DNA of 64,000 nucleotides, taken from Azospirillum humicireducens. Its GTDB lineage: Bacteria > Pseudomonadota > Alphaproteobacteria > Azospirillales > Azospirillaceae. The DNA lies in the NCBI RefSeq assembly GCF_001639105.2, contig NZ_CP028907.1:309118-373117 (forward strand). Reading direction: 5' to 3'. Position numbers and translations under genes: made by a program. Shown in pieces: positions 24,430 to 33,079 of this stretch (position 1 is its first letter; every line of letters starts with the position of its first letter). The notes beneath the pieces are model-generated. The model had not been told where the DNA came from. It did no database searches and was given only the letters and a program-made list of their open reading frames with translations.

Positions 24430-27201
24430 ATGTCCCACGGCATCACGTTCACCCTGGACGGCACCGAGGTCACGGCAAAGAACGGCGAGACGATCTGGCA
24501 GGTCGCCACGCGCCTGGGCACCGAGATCCCGCATCTCTGCCACCGGCCGGAACCGGGATACCGCCCGGACGGCAACTGCCGCGCCTGCATGGTGGAGATC
24601 GAGGGGGAGCGCGTGCTCGCCGCCTCCTGCATCCGCAAGCCGAAGCCCGGCATGACCGTGCGCACCGCGTCGGAGCGGGCCAAGGCATCGCGCAAGCTGG
24701 TCTTCGAACTGCTGCTGGCCGACCAGCCGGAGCGGGAGACCGCGCACGACCCCAACTCCACCTTCTGGAACTGGGCGGACAAGGTCGAGATTGCCGGCAG
24801 CCGTTTCCCCACCGTGGACCGGCCGAACAAGACCGACGACATGTCGCACCCGGCGATGGCGGTCCAGCTCGACGCCTGCATCCACTGCAACCTGTGCGTC
24901 CGCGCCTGCCGCGAGGTCCAGGTCAACGACGTCATCGGCATGGCGGCGCGCGGGCATCTGGAAAAGATCGTCTTCGATTTCGACGACCCGATGGGCCAGT
25001 CCACCTGCGTCGCCTGCGGCGAGTGCGTGCAGGCCTGCCCGACCGGCGCCCTGATGCCGGCCACCCTGGTGGACGAGAAGGGCGTCTACACCAATGCGCC
25101 CGACCGCGAGGTCGACTCCGTCTGCCCCTATTGCGGCGTCGGCTGTCAGCTGACCTACAAGATCAAGGACAACAGGATCGTCGCCGTCGATGGCAAGGAC
25201 GGCCCGTCGAACCAGAACCGCCTGTGCGTCAAGGGCCGCTTCGGCTTCGATTACGCCCATCACGGCGACCGCCTGACGGTGCCGCTGATCCGCAAGGAGG
25301 GCGTGTCGAAGCACGACGTGGACATCGACCCGATGAACCCCTTCACCCATTTCCGCGAAGCGAGCTGGGACGAGGCTCTGGCGGTGGCGGCCGGCGGCCT
25401 GCGCAAGATCCGGGACGAGCGCGGCGGCAATGCGCTGGCCGGCTTCGGCTCGGCCAAGGGGTCGAACGAGGAGGCCTATCTGTTCCAGAAGCTGGTGCGC
25501 ACCGGCTTCGGCACCAACAACGTCGATCATTGCACGCGGCTCTGCCACGCCTCGTCGGTGGCGGCACTGATCGAGGGCGTCGGGTCGGGGGCGGTGTCGG
25601 CGCCCTTCATGGCGGCGGAGGATGCCGAGGTCATCGTCATCATCGGCGCCAACCCGACGGAGAACCATCCCGTCGCCGCCACCTTCTTCAAGAACGCGGC
25701 GGAGCGCGGGGCGAAGCTGATCGTCATGGACCCGCGCGGGCTGGCGATGGCGCGCCACGCCACGCACATGCTGCAGTTCACGCCGGGCCGCGACGTGTCG
25801 ATGCTGAATGCCATCCTCCACACCATCATCGCGGAGGGGCTGTACGACCGCCAGTATGTCCAGGCCAACACCGAGGATTTCGAGGCGCTGGCCGAGACGG
25901 TCAAGGATTACCCGCCGGAGGAAATGGAGAAGGTCTGCGGCATTCCCGCCGCCACCCTGCGCACGGTGGCGCGTCTGTTCGCCCGGTCCAAGGCCTCCAT
26001 CATTTTCTGGGGCATGGGCGTGTCGCAGCACATCCACGGCACCGACAACAGCCGCTGTCTGATCGCGCTGTCGCTGGTCACCGGCCAGATCGGCCGCCCC
26101 GGCACCGGCCTGCACCCGCTGCGCGGCCAGAACAACGTCCAGGGCGCGTCCGACGCCGGCCTGATCCCGATGTTCTACCCCGACTACAAGTCGGTCGAGG
26201 ATCCGGAGGTCCAGTCCTTCTACGAGAATTACTGGGGCACCAAGCTGGACGGCAAGCGCGGCCTGACTGTGGTCGAGATCATGGACGCCGTCCATGACGG
26301 CCGGATCAGGGGCCTGTACATCGAGGGCGAGAATCCGGCGATGTCCGATCCCGACGTGACCCACGCCCGCGAGGCGCTGGCGATGCTGGACCATCTGGTG
26401 GTGCAGGACATCTTCCTGACCGAGACGGCGAAGTATGCCGACGTGGTGCTGCCGGCCTCCGCCTGGCCGGAGAAGGACGGCACCGTCATCAACACCAACC
26501 GGCAGGTCCAGATGGGCCGCGCGGCGGTGCCGCTGCCGGGCGAGGCACGCCAGGATCTGTGGATCATCCAGGACATGGCGCGCGGGCTGGGGCTGAACTG
26601 GAACTACACCCACGTATCGCAGGTGTTCGCGGAGATGGTCGGCGCCATGCCGTCGCTCGCCAACATCACCTGGGAGCGGGTGGAGCGCGAAGGCTCCGTC
26701 ACCTATCCGGTCGACGGCCCGGACCAGCCCGGCCACGACATCGTCTTCGGCAACGGCTTTCCCACCAAGACCGGGCGCGGTCGCTTCGTGCCGGCGCGGC
26801 CGATCAACCCGGCGGAGACGCCGGACCTCGAATACCCGCTGGTGCTCACCACCGGCCGACAGCTGGAGCATTGGCACACCGGATCGATGACCCGGCGGTC
26901 GAGCGTGCTCGACGCGGTGGAGCCGGAGGCGGTCGCCTATGTCTCCCCTCACGACCTGACCCGAGCCGGAATGAGGACCGGCGACTACATGCTGGTGTCG
27001 AGCCGGCGCGGCACCATCCGGCTGAAGGCCCGCATCGACGACCGCATGCCGGTCGGGCTGGTCTTCATCCCCTTCGCCTATGCGGAAGCGGCGGCGAATG
27101 TGCTGACCAACCCGCAGCTCGATCCCTTCGGCAAGATCCCGGAGTTCAAATACTGCGCGATCAGGATCGAGAGGGCTGAGATGGCCGAGGCGGCGGAGTA
27201 G
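24430..27201 (+). CDS. fdhA: NAD-linked formate dehydrogenase alpha subunit (Mo/W-bis-MGD)
   Basis: Catalytic subunit of 923 aa oxidising formate to CO2. N-terminal [2Fe-2S] domain (DGNCRACMVEIEG), two [4Fe-4S] sites (CIHCNLCVRAC and CVACGECVQACPTG), the CPYCGVGC cluster before the molybdopterin domains, and the metal-ligand Cys372 in HCTRLCH, where selenoenzymes have selenocysteine. Size and order match the W/Mo Fdh1 alpha of methylotrophs. Whether W or Mo is used cannot be told by sequence alone. ATG 24430 follows AAGGAG. The last 41 nt overlap the convergent gene at 27161. Confidence 0.94.
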   Translation: MSHGITFTLDGTEVTAKNGETIWQVATRLGTEIPHLCHRPEPGYRPDGNCRACMVEIEGERVLAASCIRKPKPGMTVRTASERAKASRKLVFELLLADQPERETAHDPNSTFWNWADKVEIAGSRFPTVDRPNKTDDMSHPAMAVQLDACIHCNLCVRACREVQVNDVIGMAARGHLEKIVFDFDDPMGQSTCVACGECVQACPTGALMPATLVDEKGVYTNAPDREVDSVCPYCGVGCQLTYKIKDNRIVAVDGKDGPSNQNRLCVKGRFGFDYAHHGDRLTVPLIRKEGVSKHDVDIDPMNPFTHFREASWDEALAVAAGGLRKIRDERGGNALAGFGSAKGSNEEAYLFQKLVRTGFGTNNVDHCTRLCHASSVAALIEGVGSGAVSAPFMAAEDAEVIVIIGANPTENHPVAATFFKNAAERGAKLIVMDPRGLAMARHATHMLQFTPGRDVSMLNAILHTIIAEGLYDRQYVQANTEDFEALAETVKDYPPEEMEKVCGIPAATLRTVARLFARSKASIIFWGMGVSQHIHGTDNSRCLIALSLVTGQIGRPGTGLHPLRGQNNVQGASDAGLIPMFYPDYKSVEDPEVQSFYENYWGTKLDGKRGLTVVEIMDAVHDGRIRGLYIEGENPAMSDPDVTHAREALAMLDHLVVQDIFLTETAKYADVVLPASAWPEKDGTVINTNRQVQMGRAAVPLPGEARQDLWIIQDMARGLGLNWNYTHVSQVFAEMVGAMPSLANITWERVEREGSVTYPVDGPDQPGHDIVFGNGFPTKTGRGRFVPARPINPAETPDLEYPLVLTTGRQLEHWHTGSMTRRSSVLDAVEPEAVAYVSPHDLTRAGMRTGDYMLVSSRRGTIRLKARIDDRMPVGLVFIPFAYAEAAANVLTNPQLDPFGKIPEFKYCAIRIERAEMAEAAE

Positions 27202-27898
27202 CCCCGGACGATCCGGTCATGGCGGCGGCGATCCGCGCCGCCGCCTGCGGGTCGATGCCCGCGGTGCGCTCCCCGCCGCAAAGCGCGCCGCGGAAGCCGA
27301 GGTAATCGGGCGACAGGGCCGAGAGGGCCGGGATGTCCGCAGCCCGCAGCGACCCGGCCAGACCGGTCAGGAGCCCGTGCGCCCGTGCGCAGCAGACGAA
27401 GCTGGACAACTGCGCGTCGTGCCAGTGGTGGCGCAGCCCGTGGCGCTTGCCGGCTGTGTCCAGCATCGCTCCGCGGAAGCCGGCGGATGCCAGCCGGTCG
27501 ATGGGCAGGCAGCCGGGGTCCGGCGGCCACAGGTCGGCGAACAGAACGGCGACCAGCTGCACCCCGTCCGCCGCGAGCGGTGCCAGCGCGTCGATGCAGC
27601 GGTCGGGCGCTCCATCCGGTGCGAAGCCGATCTTGACGAAATCCACCCCGGTCGCGGCGATCCACCGTGCCGCCGGTTCCACCGCGTCGGGCCGCATCGG
27701 GTGGTCGCCGATGGTGGCGCTCAGCCGCGGACGGTCGGGCAGGGCCGCCAGTTCGCGCACCGTCGCGGCGATGTCGTCCACCGCCCACGCTCCCAAAGCT
27801 CCGGCGGCGGGATCCTTCAGGTCCAGGATGTCGGGACCAGCCGGCAGGATCAGGGGGATTTCCGCCCTGTCGGCGACGCTGGCGAGCCACCCGGTCAT
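27161..27898 (-). CDS. MfnB-like (5-formylfuran-3-yl)methyl phosphate synthase
   Basis: A 245-aa TIM-barrel protein of the DUF556/MfnB family, which makes the furan precursor of methanofuran/methylofuran from glyceraldehyde-3-phosphate. Recognised by DILDLKDPAAGALGAW at the N-terminus (Schiff-base Lys in LKDP), VDFVKIGF and LSPDYLGFRGALC near the end. It fits the formyltransferase/hydrolase genes (fhc) elsewhere in the window, which need methylofuran. ATG 27898 overlaps the stop of the upstream DUF447 gene (27895), so coupling is likely. Confidence 0.82.
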   Translation of the reverse strand: MTGWLASVADRAEIPLILPAGPDILDLKDPAAGALGAWAVDDIAATVRELAALPDRPRLSATIGDHPMRPDAVEPAARWIAATGVDFVKIGFAPDGAPDRCIDALAPLAADGVQLVAVLFADLWPPDPGCLPIDRLASAGFRGAMLDTAGKRHGLRHHWHDAQLSSFVCCARAHGLLTGLAGSLRAADIPALSALSPDYLGFRGALCGGERTAGIDPQAAARIAAAMTGSSGATPPPRPSQPSRS

Positions 27899-28479
27899 GA
27901 CTCCTCCCCTTTGCGGTGAGCTGAGATGCGCTCCATCAGCCAGCCCCAGGCCTCCAACTCTTGCGGACCGGCGGTCTTGCCGATGGCGATGGAGAGGTAT
28001 CCGACCTCCCGCTCGATCTTGTCGGCGGGCAGCATATGCAGCCGGCTGACCAGGATCGCCGCCTCGATCACCGCCGCCTGCGCCCGGTTGTGGCCACGGA
28101 AACGGCCGTGCGTCGCGGCATGGACGGTCCGGCAATGGAAGCGCGGGCGGACCGGGTCGTCCTCCACCTCCGCCACCACGATCTCCTCATGCGACAGGCA
28201 GTCGGCCAGACGGGGCGCGTCGATCCGCTCCGCCGGAACGGTCGGCCAGTCGCACCGCCGCCCGCTGATGCAGCCGGCGAAGATGCGGACGTCGTCGGTG
28301 TGGTTGACGACGGCGCAACGGTAGGCAAGCAGGTTGTCGAGCGTCCGTGACGGCCGGAACGGGGCCAGGATGAAGCGTTCCCCGTCGCCGGATGCCTCCA
28401 CCGTCACCCCCATCGGCGCCACAAGGGGCTGCCCGTCGGCGCCGGTGGTGGTGATGATGGTCTCGCGGATCATGGGCAT
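27895..28479 (-). CDS. DUF447 family protein of C1-cofactor cluster
   Basis: A 194-aa protein with flavin-reductase-like split-barrel features of the DUF447 family (IRETIITTTGADGQPLVAPMGV, RTLDNLLAYRCAVVNHTDD). Members occur with H4MPT/methylofuran genes in methylotrophs and methanogens; no activity is firmly assigned that I know of. It overlaps the MfnB-like gene by 4 nt and starts just after the stop of the DHPS-like gene, so the three form one transcription unit. Confidence 0.78.
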   Translation of the reverse strand: MPMIRETIITTTGADGQPLVAPMGVTVEASGDGERFILAPFRPSRTLDNLLAYRCAVVNHTDDVRIFAGCISGRRCDWPTVPAERIDAPRLADCLSHEEIVVAEVEDDPVRPRFHCRTVHAATHGRFRGHNRAQAAVIEAAILVSRLHMLPADKIEREVGYLSIAIGKTAGPQELEAWGWLMERISAHRKGEES

Positions 28480-28482
28480 GGG

Positions 28483-29868
28483 TCAGCCGCCTCGCTTGGT
28501 CGGGCCGATGGCGTGGAAGCCGGTGGGGTCGTCCTGCGGCTCGTCCGTCGCCACACCCCAGCGCAATTCGCTGTCCTGGGCGTAGCGCTTGCCGAGCTGC
28601 CACGCGATCTGTGCCCGCGCCAGTTCCACCCCCAGATAAAAGGCGTGGCCGGTGTCGGTTCCGAGATCGAGCGTCGGGAACAGGTCGAACGGATCGGTGG
28701 CGCGCTGGTGGCCGTCACGGTTGTAGAGGTGGATGCCCTCCGCGCTGACCTCCACCCGGTAATTGGGATCGCGGATCTGCGCCGCGGTCTCGGCGATCTG
28801 TTGGGCATTGCGGACGAAGGGTCGGCGGTCGCGCAGACAGAGCAGGCCGGTGCCGAAGCCGCGCGGCATGCTGTGTGCCGCGCGGGCGGCGAAGAACTGG
28901 CGCCGGGCCGCGTCGAATTCGCGGATGGCGCGGCGGCAATGCGGGCTGACCTGCACCGCCAGCACATTGCCGATCCGCAGCTCCGACACCACCCCCATCA
29001 GCACCGCGGTGATGCCGGACGTGTCGGCGTCGGTCAGCTCGGTCACATTGCCGATGCCCATCAGGATTTCGGCATCGGGCCAGCGCTCCCGCACCGCTCG
29101 ATAGCGCAGCAGGGAATCGGTGAAGCCGTGGTGGATCGGCTCCAGGATCGGATCGACCAGGAAGCGCCGCCCGCGGCGGGTCATGGCGTCGACGGCCCGC
29201 CCCAGGCTGTCGAGATCCGGCGGGGTGGTCGGGATCAGCACCGGCACCGCATCGCCCTCGTCGGCGAGGTGGACCGTCTCCTCCGTCAGGCTGAGCAGGT
29301 AATCGGCGCCGGCCCCCGTGGCACGGCGCAGTTCCTCCGGGTTCAGGGAATCGACGCTGACGGCAAAGCCGGCGCCGTGCAGCGCGCCGATCGCCTCCTC
29401 CAGATGGGGAAAGGGCGTGTCGGGCAGGCAGCCCAGGTCGATGACATCGGCGCCGTCGGCGCGAAGCTCCGCCGCCTTGGCGAGGATGGCGGCGGTGTCG
29501 CGCGAGGGCGCGTCGACGATCTCGGCGAAGATGCGGGTGTCGTGGCGGCTGAGGTCGAGCGGGCGGGCCTGCCGCTGGAAGTATTGCGGCAGATCCTCCA
29601 GCTCGTCGGGGCCGCGTTCGACCCTGGTGCCGAAATGAATGGTGAGGGCGTCGAGGTCGCCGCGGAACCGGCCCGGCAGCAGGATCAGATCGGCGCCGCG
29701 CGCGGAGTCCAGCCGCCGCAGGACGATCTCGGTGGTGGCGAGCGCCGCGACCTTGACGCCGAGATTGACGATGGCCGTCTCGAAGGGCAGGGGGGCGAGC
29801 GAGTCCAGCACCTGACGCAAGCGGTTCTCAGCCAGGGAGCCGGTCAGGAAAAGGATGCGTCGGGCCAT
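28483..29868 (-). CDS. dihydropteroate-synthase-like pterin-binding protein
   Basis: A 461-aa two-part protein: an N-terminal domain (MARRILFLTGSLAENRLRQVL, DUF6513-like) and a DHPS-type TIM barrel with DVIDLGCLPDTP, FAVSVDSLNPEELRRATGAGADYLLSLT and EILMGIGNVTELTDADT. Known from H4MPT gene clusters of methylotrophs and archaea, where it is a candidate for joining the pterin to the RFA-P derived arylamine. Start at ATG 29868 with GGGAGG upstream; the longer open frame upstream has no good ribosome site. Confidence 0.82.
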   Translation of the reverse strand: MARRILFLTGSLAENRLRQVLDSLAPLPFETAIVNLGVKVAALATTEIVLRRLDSARGADLILLPGRFRGDLDALTIHFGTRVERGPDELEDLPQYFQRQARPLDLSRHDTRIFAEIVDAPSRDTAAILAKAAELRADGADVIDLGCLPDTPFPHLEEAIGALHGAGFAVSVDSLNPEELRRATGAGADYLLSLTEETVHLADEGDAVPVLIPTTPPDLDSLGRAVDAMTRRGRRFLVDPILEPIHHGFTDSLLRYRAVRERWPDAEILMGIGNVTELTDADTSGITAVLMGVVSELRIGNVLAVQVSPHCRRAIREFDAARRQFFAARAAHSMPRGFGTGLLCLRDRRPFVRNAQQIAETAAQIRDPNYRVEVSAEGIHLYNRDGHQRATDPFDLFPTLDLGTDTGHAFYLGVELARAQIAWQLGKRYAQDSELRWGVATDEPQDDPTGFHAIGPTKRGG

Positions 29869-29992
29869 GCCGCCTCCCGCTCCGCCGCCAGGGTAACGGG
29901 CAAGGAGCGCAGGGCAGGGCCGTTCCACAGGCTGCCGCCCGGCTTCACGACCCGAATTCCGGTCATAGTATCCCCATTGCTTGCAATGCTGT

Positions 29993-30433
29993 TCATTGTG
30001 ACCGGTCCTGCGCGCCGGTCAATACCACGCCGACGCCGGCCGCCTGGGGAACGATCTCCAGCTTTTCCACCTGGACCCTGGCGAAGACGGCTTGTGGTGG
30101 CGACAGGCACAGTGCCAGCAGTTTTTCGGCCAGAACCTCCAGCAGCTGGATGTGCGGACTGCGCTGGAAGGCCTCGACGCCCCGGATCAGATATTCATAG
30201 GAGACGACGGCGTCGAGGTCGTCGACGAAGGGCCGGTTCGGCACCTCGACCGTGACGGTCAGGCTGACGCGCACGCGCTGGGTCCGCGTCTTCTCGTGGT
30301 CCCAGACGCCGATGCGGAATTCCCCGACATAGTCGCTCAGGACAAGGTCGTAGCGCCGCATGACGGCGCTGGTGCGCGGTGGCCGCAGGACGTTCGTGAT
30401 TCTGCTGTAACCGCTTTGTGAATCGTCCGGCAT
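29993..30433 (-). CDS. dihydroneopterin-aldolase-like (FolB fold) protein
   Basis: A 146-aa FolB-family protein (DLVLSDYVGEFRIGVWDHEK, VEVPNRPFVDDLDAVVSYEYLI, LEVLAEKLLALCL, VEKLEI). The Glu and Lys residues used by dihydroneopterin aldolases are present. Position in the pterin cluster suggests a role in H4MPT pterin synthesis rather than folate. The first 24 residues before MRRYDLVL are poorly conserved, so a start inside the ORF is possible. Confidence 0.8.
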   Translation of the reverse strand: MPDDSQSGYSRITNVLRPPRTSAVMRRYDLVLSDYVGEFRIGVWDHEKTRTQRVRVSLTVTVEVPNRPFVDDLDAVVSYEYLIRGVEAFQRSPHIQLLEVLAEKLLALCLSPPQAVFARVQVEKLEIVPQAAGVGVVLTGAQDRSQ

Positions 30434-30477
30434 TGTTTGAGGCCTCCCCGCCGCCAGTCCTCTTGCAGCCGCCCTGC

Positions 30478-30999
30478 TCATCGCTTGGCCGGCGCATGCT
30501 CCGCCAGCCGGTGTTCGACCAGCCAGGCGACGCCGCGCGACCAGGCGGCGGCATTGTCGCCGCGGATGTCGCCGCGCGCCGTCGTCACAGCGCGGCCGGT
30601 GCCGACATCCTCGACCGCCACGACGATCCACAGGATCAGGCTGCTGACCTTGCGGACGACGCCGAACACGACCAGATCGGCGCCGGCGGCGCGCGCGATG
30701 TCGGTCTCGCAGCCGTTGCAGGTCCGGATCTGCGTTCCCGGCGGCACCAGCCCTGCCGTGGTGGAATCGTCGATCACGTCATAGCCTTTGGCATCCAGCG
30801 CCCGGCGCAGCTCCGCACTGACCTGCTTCAAACGCTCCGCATGCTCGGCCGAGCGGGGTTCGCCGCTGCTGTCCTCAAGCTCCAGATCGAGCACCAGCGT
30901 CCGCGCCCAGGCGGTTCCGGCGCCCGTGAAGCCCGTTGCCAGACAGAAGGCGAGCCCTGCGATCATAGCGGCTCCGATCCTCCTCCCCGCATGATCCAT
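30478..30999 (-). CDS. exported DUF2380/DUF3280-like protein
   Basis: A 173-aa protein with a clear signal peptide (MIAGLAFCLATGFTGAGTAWA, cleavage about residue 32). The mature part looks like DUF2380/DUF3280: RTLVLDLELEDSS, a CNGC Cys pair, DLVVFGVVRKVSSLILWIVVAVED. Such proteins accompany XoxF/PQQ alcohol dehydrogenase genes; their function is unknown. ATG 30999 follows GGGGAAG. It partly faces the divergent gene at 31066. Tandem with, and 44 nt upstream of, the FolB-like gene. Confidence 0.65.
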   Translation of the reverse strand: MDHAGRRIGAAMIAGLAFCLATGFTGAGTAWARTLVLDLELEDSSGEPRSAEHAERLKQVSAELRRALDAKGYDVIDDSTTAGLVPPGTQIRTCNGCETDIARAAGADLVVFGVVRKVSSLILWIVVAVEDVGTGRAVTTARGDIRGDNAAAWSRGVAWLVEHRLAEHAPAKR

Positions 31000-31065
31000 C
31001 GGGCTTCCCCTTTTGCGCAGCGGTTCCGATTGTACCGGATCGTTGGTGTTGCCATCATTCTCGGC

Positions 31066-31704
31066 ATGCATCGATTCTCTTCCATCCCTGCTGCGGCTTT
31101 TGTTGCCGCCCTGATCTCGGGCTCGCCCGCTCTTGCGGCGGCCCAACCGACTGCTTCGGGTCAGATGAATCCCGACTGGCCTTGCCCGCAGGTTCTGGTC
31201 CCGGCCCTGTCGCCGGCTTCGGTCTGGGACGGTCCGGCCATCGACGGGCTGGGGGACGAGTGGCAGCGCGACTCTGCCATCGCGGCCCTGGTCCGGCGTG
31301 CGGCCGACGACGGCATCGATCCCGCCAGCCTTGAAGCGGAAGCGAACGCTCTGGCCGGCCCGGTGCGGGAGGGGACCGAGCAGGAGCATGACCGCAGGCT
31401 TGCTCTGATCTTCGCCGGGGCTTTCCAGACGCTGGACCGCCAGCGCACCGCCGCCATCGCCTCCATCGAGCGTTATGCCCAGCATCAGCGGGCCATGCGC
31501 GAGCGCATCGCCGCCGCCCTGCGCGAGCTCGACGCCGCGTCGGCCGACGCCGCCCGCGCGCAGGAGATCAAGGCCGCCATCGCCTGGGACCGCCGCATCC
31601 TCGACGACCGCCGCCGGGCGCAGACCGCGGTGTGCGAGCAGCCGGCCCGCATCGAACAGCGGCTCGGCCAGATCGCGCGCATGCTGTCGGCGCTTCTGTC
31701 CTGA
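31066..31704 (+). CDS. exported hypothetical protein with alpha-helical mature part
   Basis: A 212-aa product. The N-terminus MHRFSSIPAAAFVAALISGSPALA is a signal peptide. The mature part has WPCPQVLVPALSPASVWDGPAI, then a charged Ala/Arg/Gln/Glu-rich helical region from about residue 95 to 200 that may form a coiled coil, with a single late Cys. Similar proteins occur next to xoxF in other alphaproteobacteria as I recall. An in-frame ATG at 30991 would add 25 residues; no strong ribosome site supports either. The stop lies 9 nt from the convergent xoxJ fusion gene. Confidence 0.6.
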   Translation: MHRFSSIPAAAFVAALISGSPALAAAQPTASGQMNPDWPCPQVLVPALSPASVWDGPAIDGLGDEWQRDSAIAALVRRAADDGIDPASLEAEANALAGPVREGTEQEHDRRLALIFAGAFQTLDRQRTAAIASIERYAQHQRAMRERIAAALRELDAASADAARAQEIKAAIAWDRRILDDRRRAQTAVCEQPARIEQRLGQIARMLSALLS

Positions 31705-31713
31705 GGGCAGCAC

Positions 31714-33072
31714 TCAATTCGCCATCTTGGGTTCGGGCCGCTTCTCGAACCCCGGTTCGGGCTCGACGGTCACGAGGTCGCGGCCGGCGGCAACCCAGCC
31801 GTCGGCGCCTGCCGGATACCATTTGACCGACTGATAGCCGAGCGCCACCGCCCGCTTGGCGGCATTCCAGCTCATCCAGCAGTCCGGCTGGCAGAACACC
31901 ACCAGCGGACGCTTGCGGTCGCCAGCGGTCAGCGCCTCCAGGCTGTTGCGGAAATAGGTCTCCTGATCGGCGGAAAGGGCTCCGTAACCGACATTCGGCA
32001 GCCAGCGGGCTCCCGGCAGGCTGCGATGGGGCGGCGGAACCCAGCGGCTGCCTGGTGCCAGCCCGCCGGGTCTCGGCGGGGTGGGCAGCACATCGACCAG
32101 AACCGCTCCGGCCTGGGCCAGCCGCGCGACGTCCTCGGGTCCCACGGTCTCGGCGCCGCGCAGGGTGGGCGGGGTGGGGGATCGGTAGTCGGCCATGCGG
32201 TAGCCATCCGGTTCCGGCACCGCCGTATCGGCCGCCGCCCCTCCATGGGCATCCGCCCGGATCGACCCGTCGGCATTGGCGAGCGGAACATGATACTCCG
32301 CGAGAATGCGGTCGATGTCGCCCTGGCGGCGGACGATGAAGTCATTGAGCCAATGACGCCAGTCCGGCTCGTCCGGGCGGATGCCCATGGAGATCATGTA
32401 TTGGAAGGGCGAGGCGCCCGGTTCGTCCCTCAGCGGCACGACCGCCAGCGGCACGGACTGCCGGGCTGCGAAGAAACCGGCGATGGGACCCCAGACGATG
32501 GCGGCGTCGGTGCGGGCCGCCGCGACATCCTCCACCGCCTGCTGGGCCGGATGGTGGGTGCGCGTGTCGGTGTCGAGCTGGTAGGGCTCCAGGTTGGTCA
32601 GCCCGTGGCGGAGCATCACCGCCGACGGCGGCGTGCGGGCGACCACGCCGATGCGCGCACCCTGCAGCGACGGATCGGCCAGCGTCTGCGCGGTGATCCC
32701 TGAATCCTTACGGTATATCAGCGCATAGGTGGAGCGGTAATAGGGGTTGGTGTTCTGCATCAGCTCTTCGCCGACCGCCGTCCCCATCACCAGATCACAT
32801 TGCCGGGTGCGCAGCGTGTTGCGGACGAAACCGATGGTCTGCGGCCACCAGGTGAAGGTCAGCGGAATCTTCAGCTCGTCGGCGATCAGTTTGGCGATCC
32901 GGTTCTCGAACCCCTCCTGCCGGTCGTTGGAGAAGGGAAGCAGGTTGGCGTCCGCGCAGACGCGCAGCATCTCCATTGGCATGCCCTCAGCAGCAAAGGC
33001 CGGGCGGCCGGCGGGGACCGCCGCACAGAGCACGGCGGCCAGCATAAGGGATAGGACCGGCGGGCGGATCAT
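31714..33072 (-). CDS. xoxJ: XoxJ-like periplasmic binding protein fused to a rhodanese-like domain
   Basis: A 452-aa exported protein with two parts. Residues 28 to about 275 are a quinoprotein-associated solute-binding domain (MEMLRVCADANLLPFSNDRQEGFENRIAKLIAD region), the XoxJ/MxaJ family implicated in activating methanol dehydrogenase. Residues from about 300 to 452 are a rhodanese-type domain with Cys394 and Cys398 followed by Trp399 and MSWNAAKRA, the PQQ-catabolism-associated CXXCW-type family. In many genomes these are separate genes; here one ORF. Third gene of xoxF-xoxG-xoxJ, 7 nt after xoxG. Confidence 0.88.
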   Translation of the reverse strand: MIRPPVLSLMLAAVLCAAVPAGRPAFAAEGMPMEMLRVCADANLLPFSNDRQEGFENRIAKLIADELKIPLTFTWWPQTIGFVRNTLRTRQCDLVMGTAVGEELMQNTNPYYRSTYALIYRKDSGITAQTLADPSLQGARIGVVARTPPSAVMLRHGLTNLEPYQLDTDTRTHHPAQQAVEDVAAARTDAAIVWGPIAGFFAARQSVPLAVVPLRDEPGASPFQYMISMGIRPDEPDWRHWLNDFIVRRQGDIDRILAEYHVPLANADGSIRADAHGGAAADTAVPEPDGYRMADYRSPTPPTLRGAETVGPEDVARLAQAGAVLVDVLPTPPRPGGLAPGSRWVPPPHRSLPGARWLPNVGYGALSADQETYFRNSLEALTAGDRKRPLVVFCQPDCWMSWNAAKRAVALGYQSVKWYPAGADGWVAAGRDLVTVEPEPGFEKRPEPKMAN

Positions 33073-33079
33073 GCCGGCC

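Noticed and set aside
24325..26952. An 875-aa minus-strand frame across fdhA
   Set aside because: Antisense of a well-defined formate dehydrogenase subunit; no domain or ribosome site.
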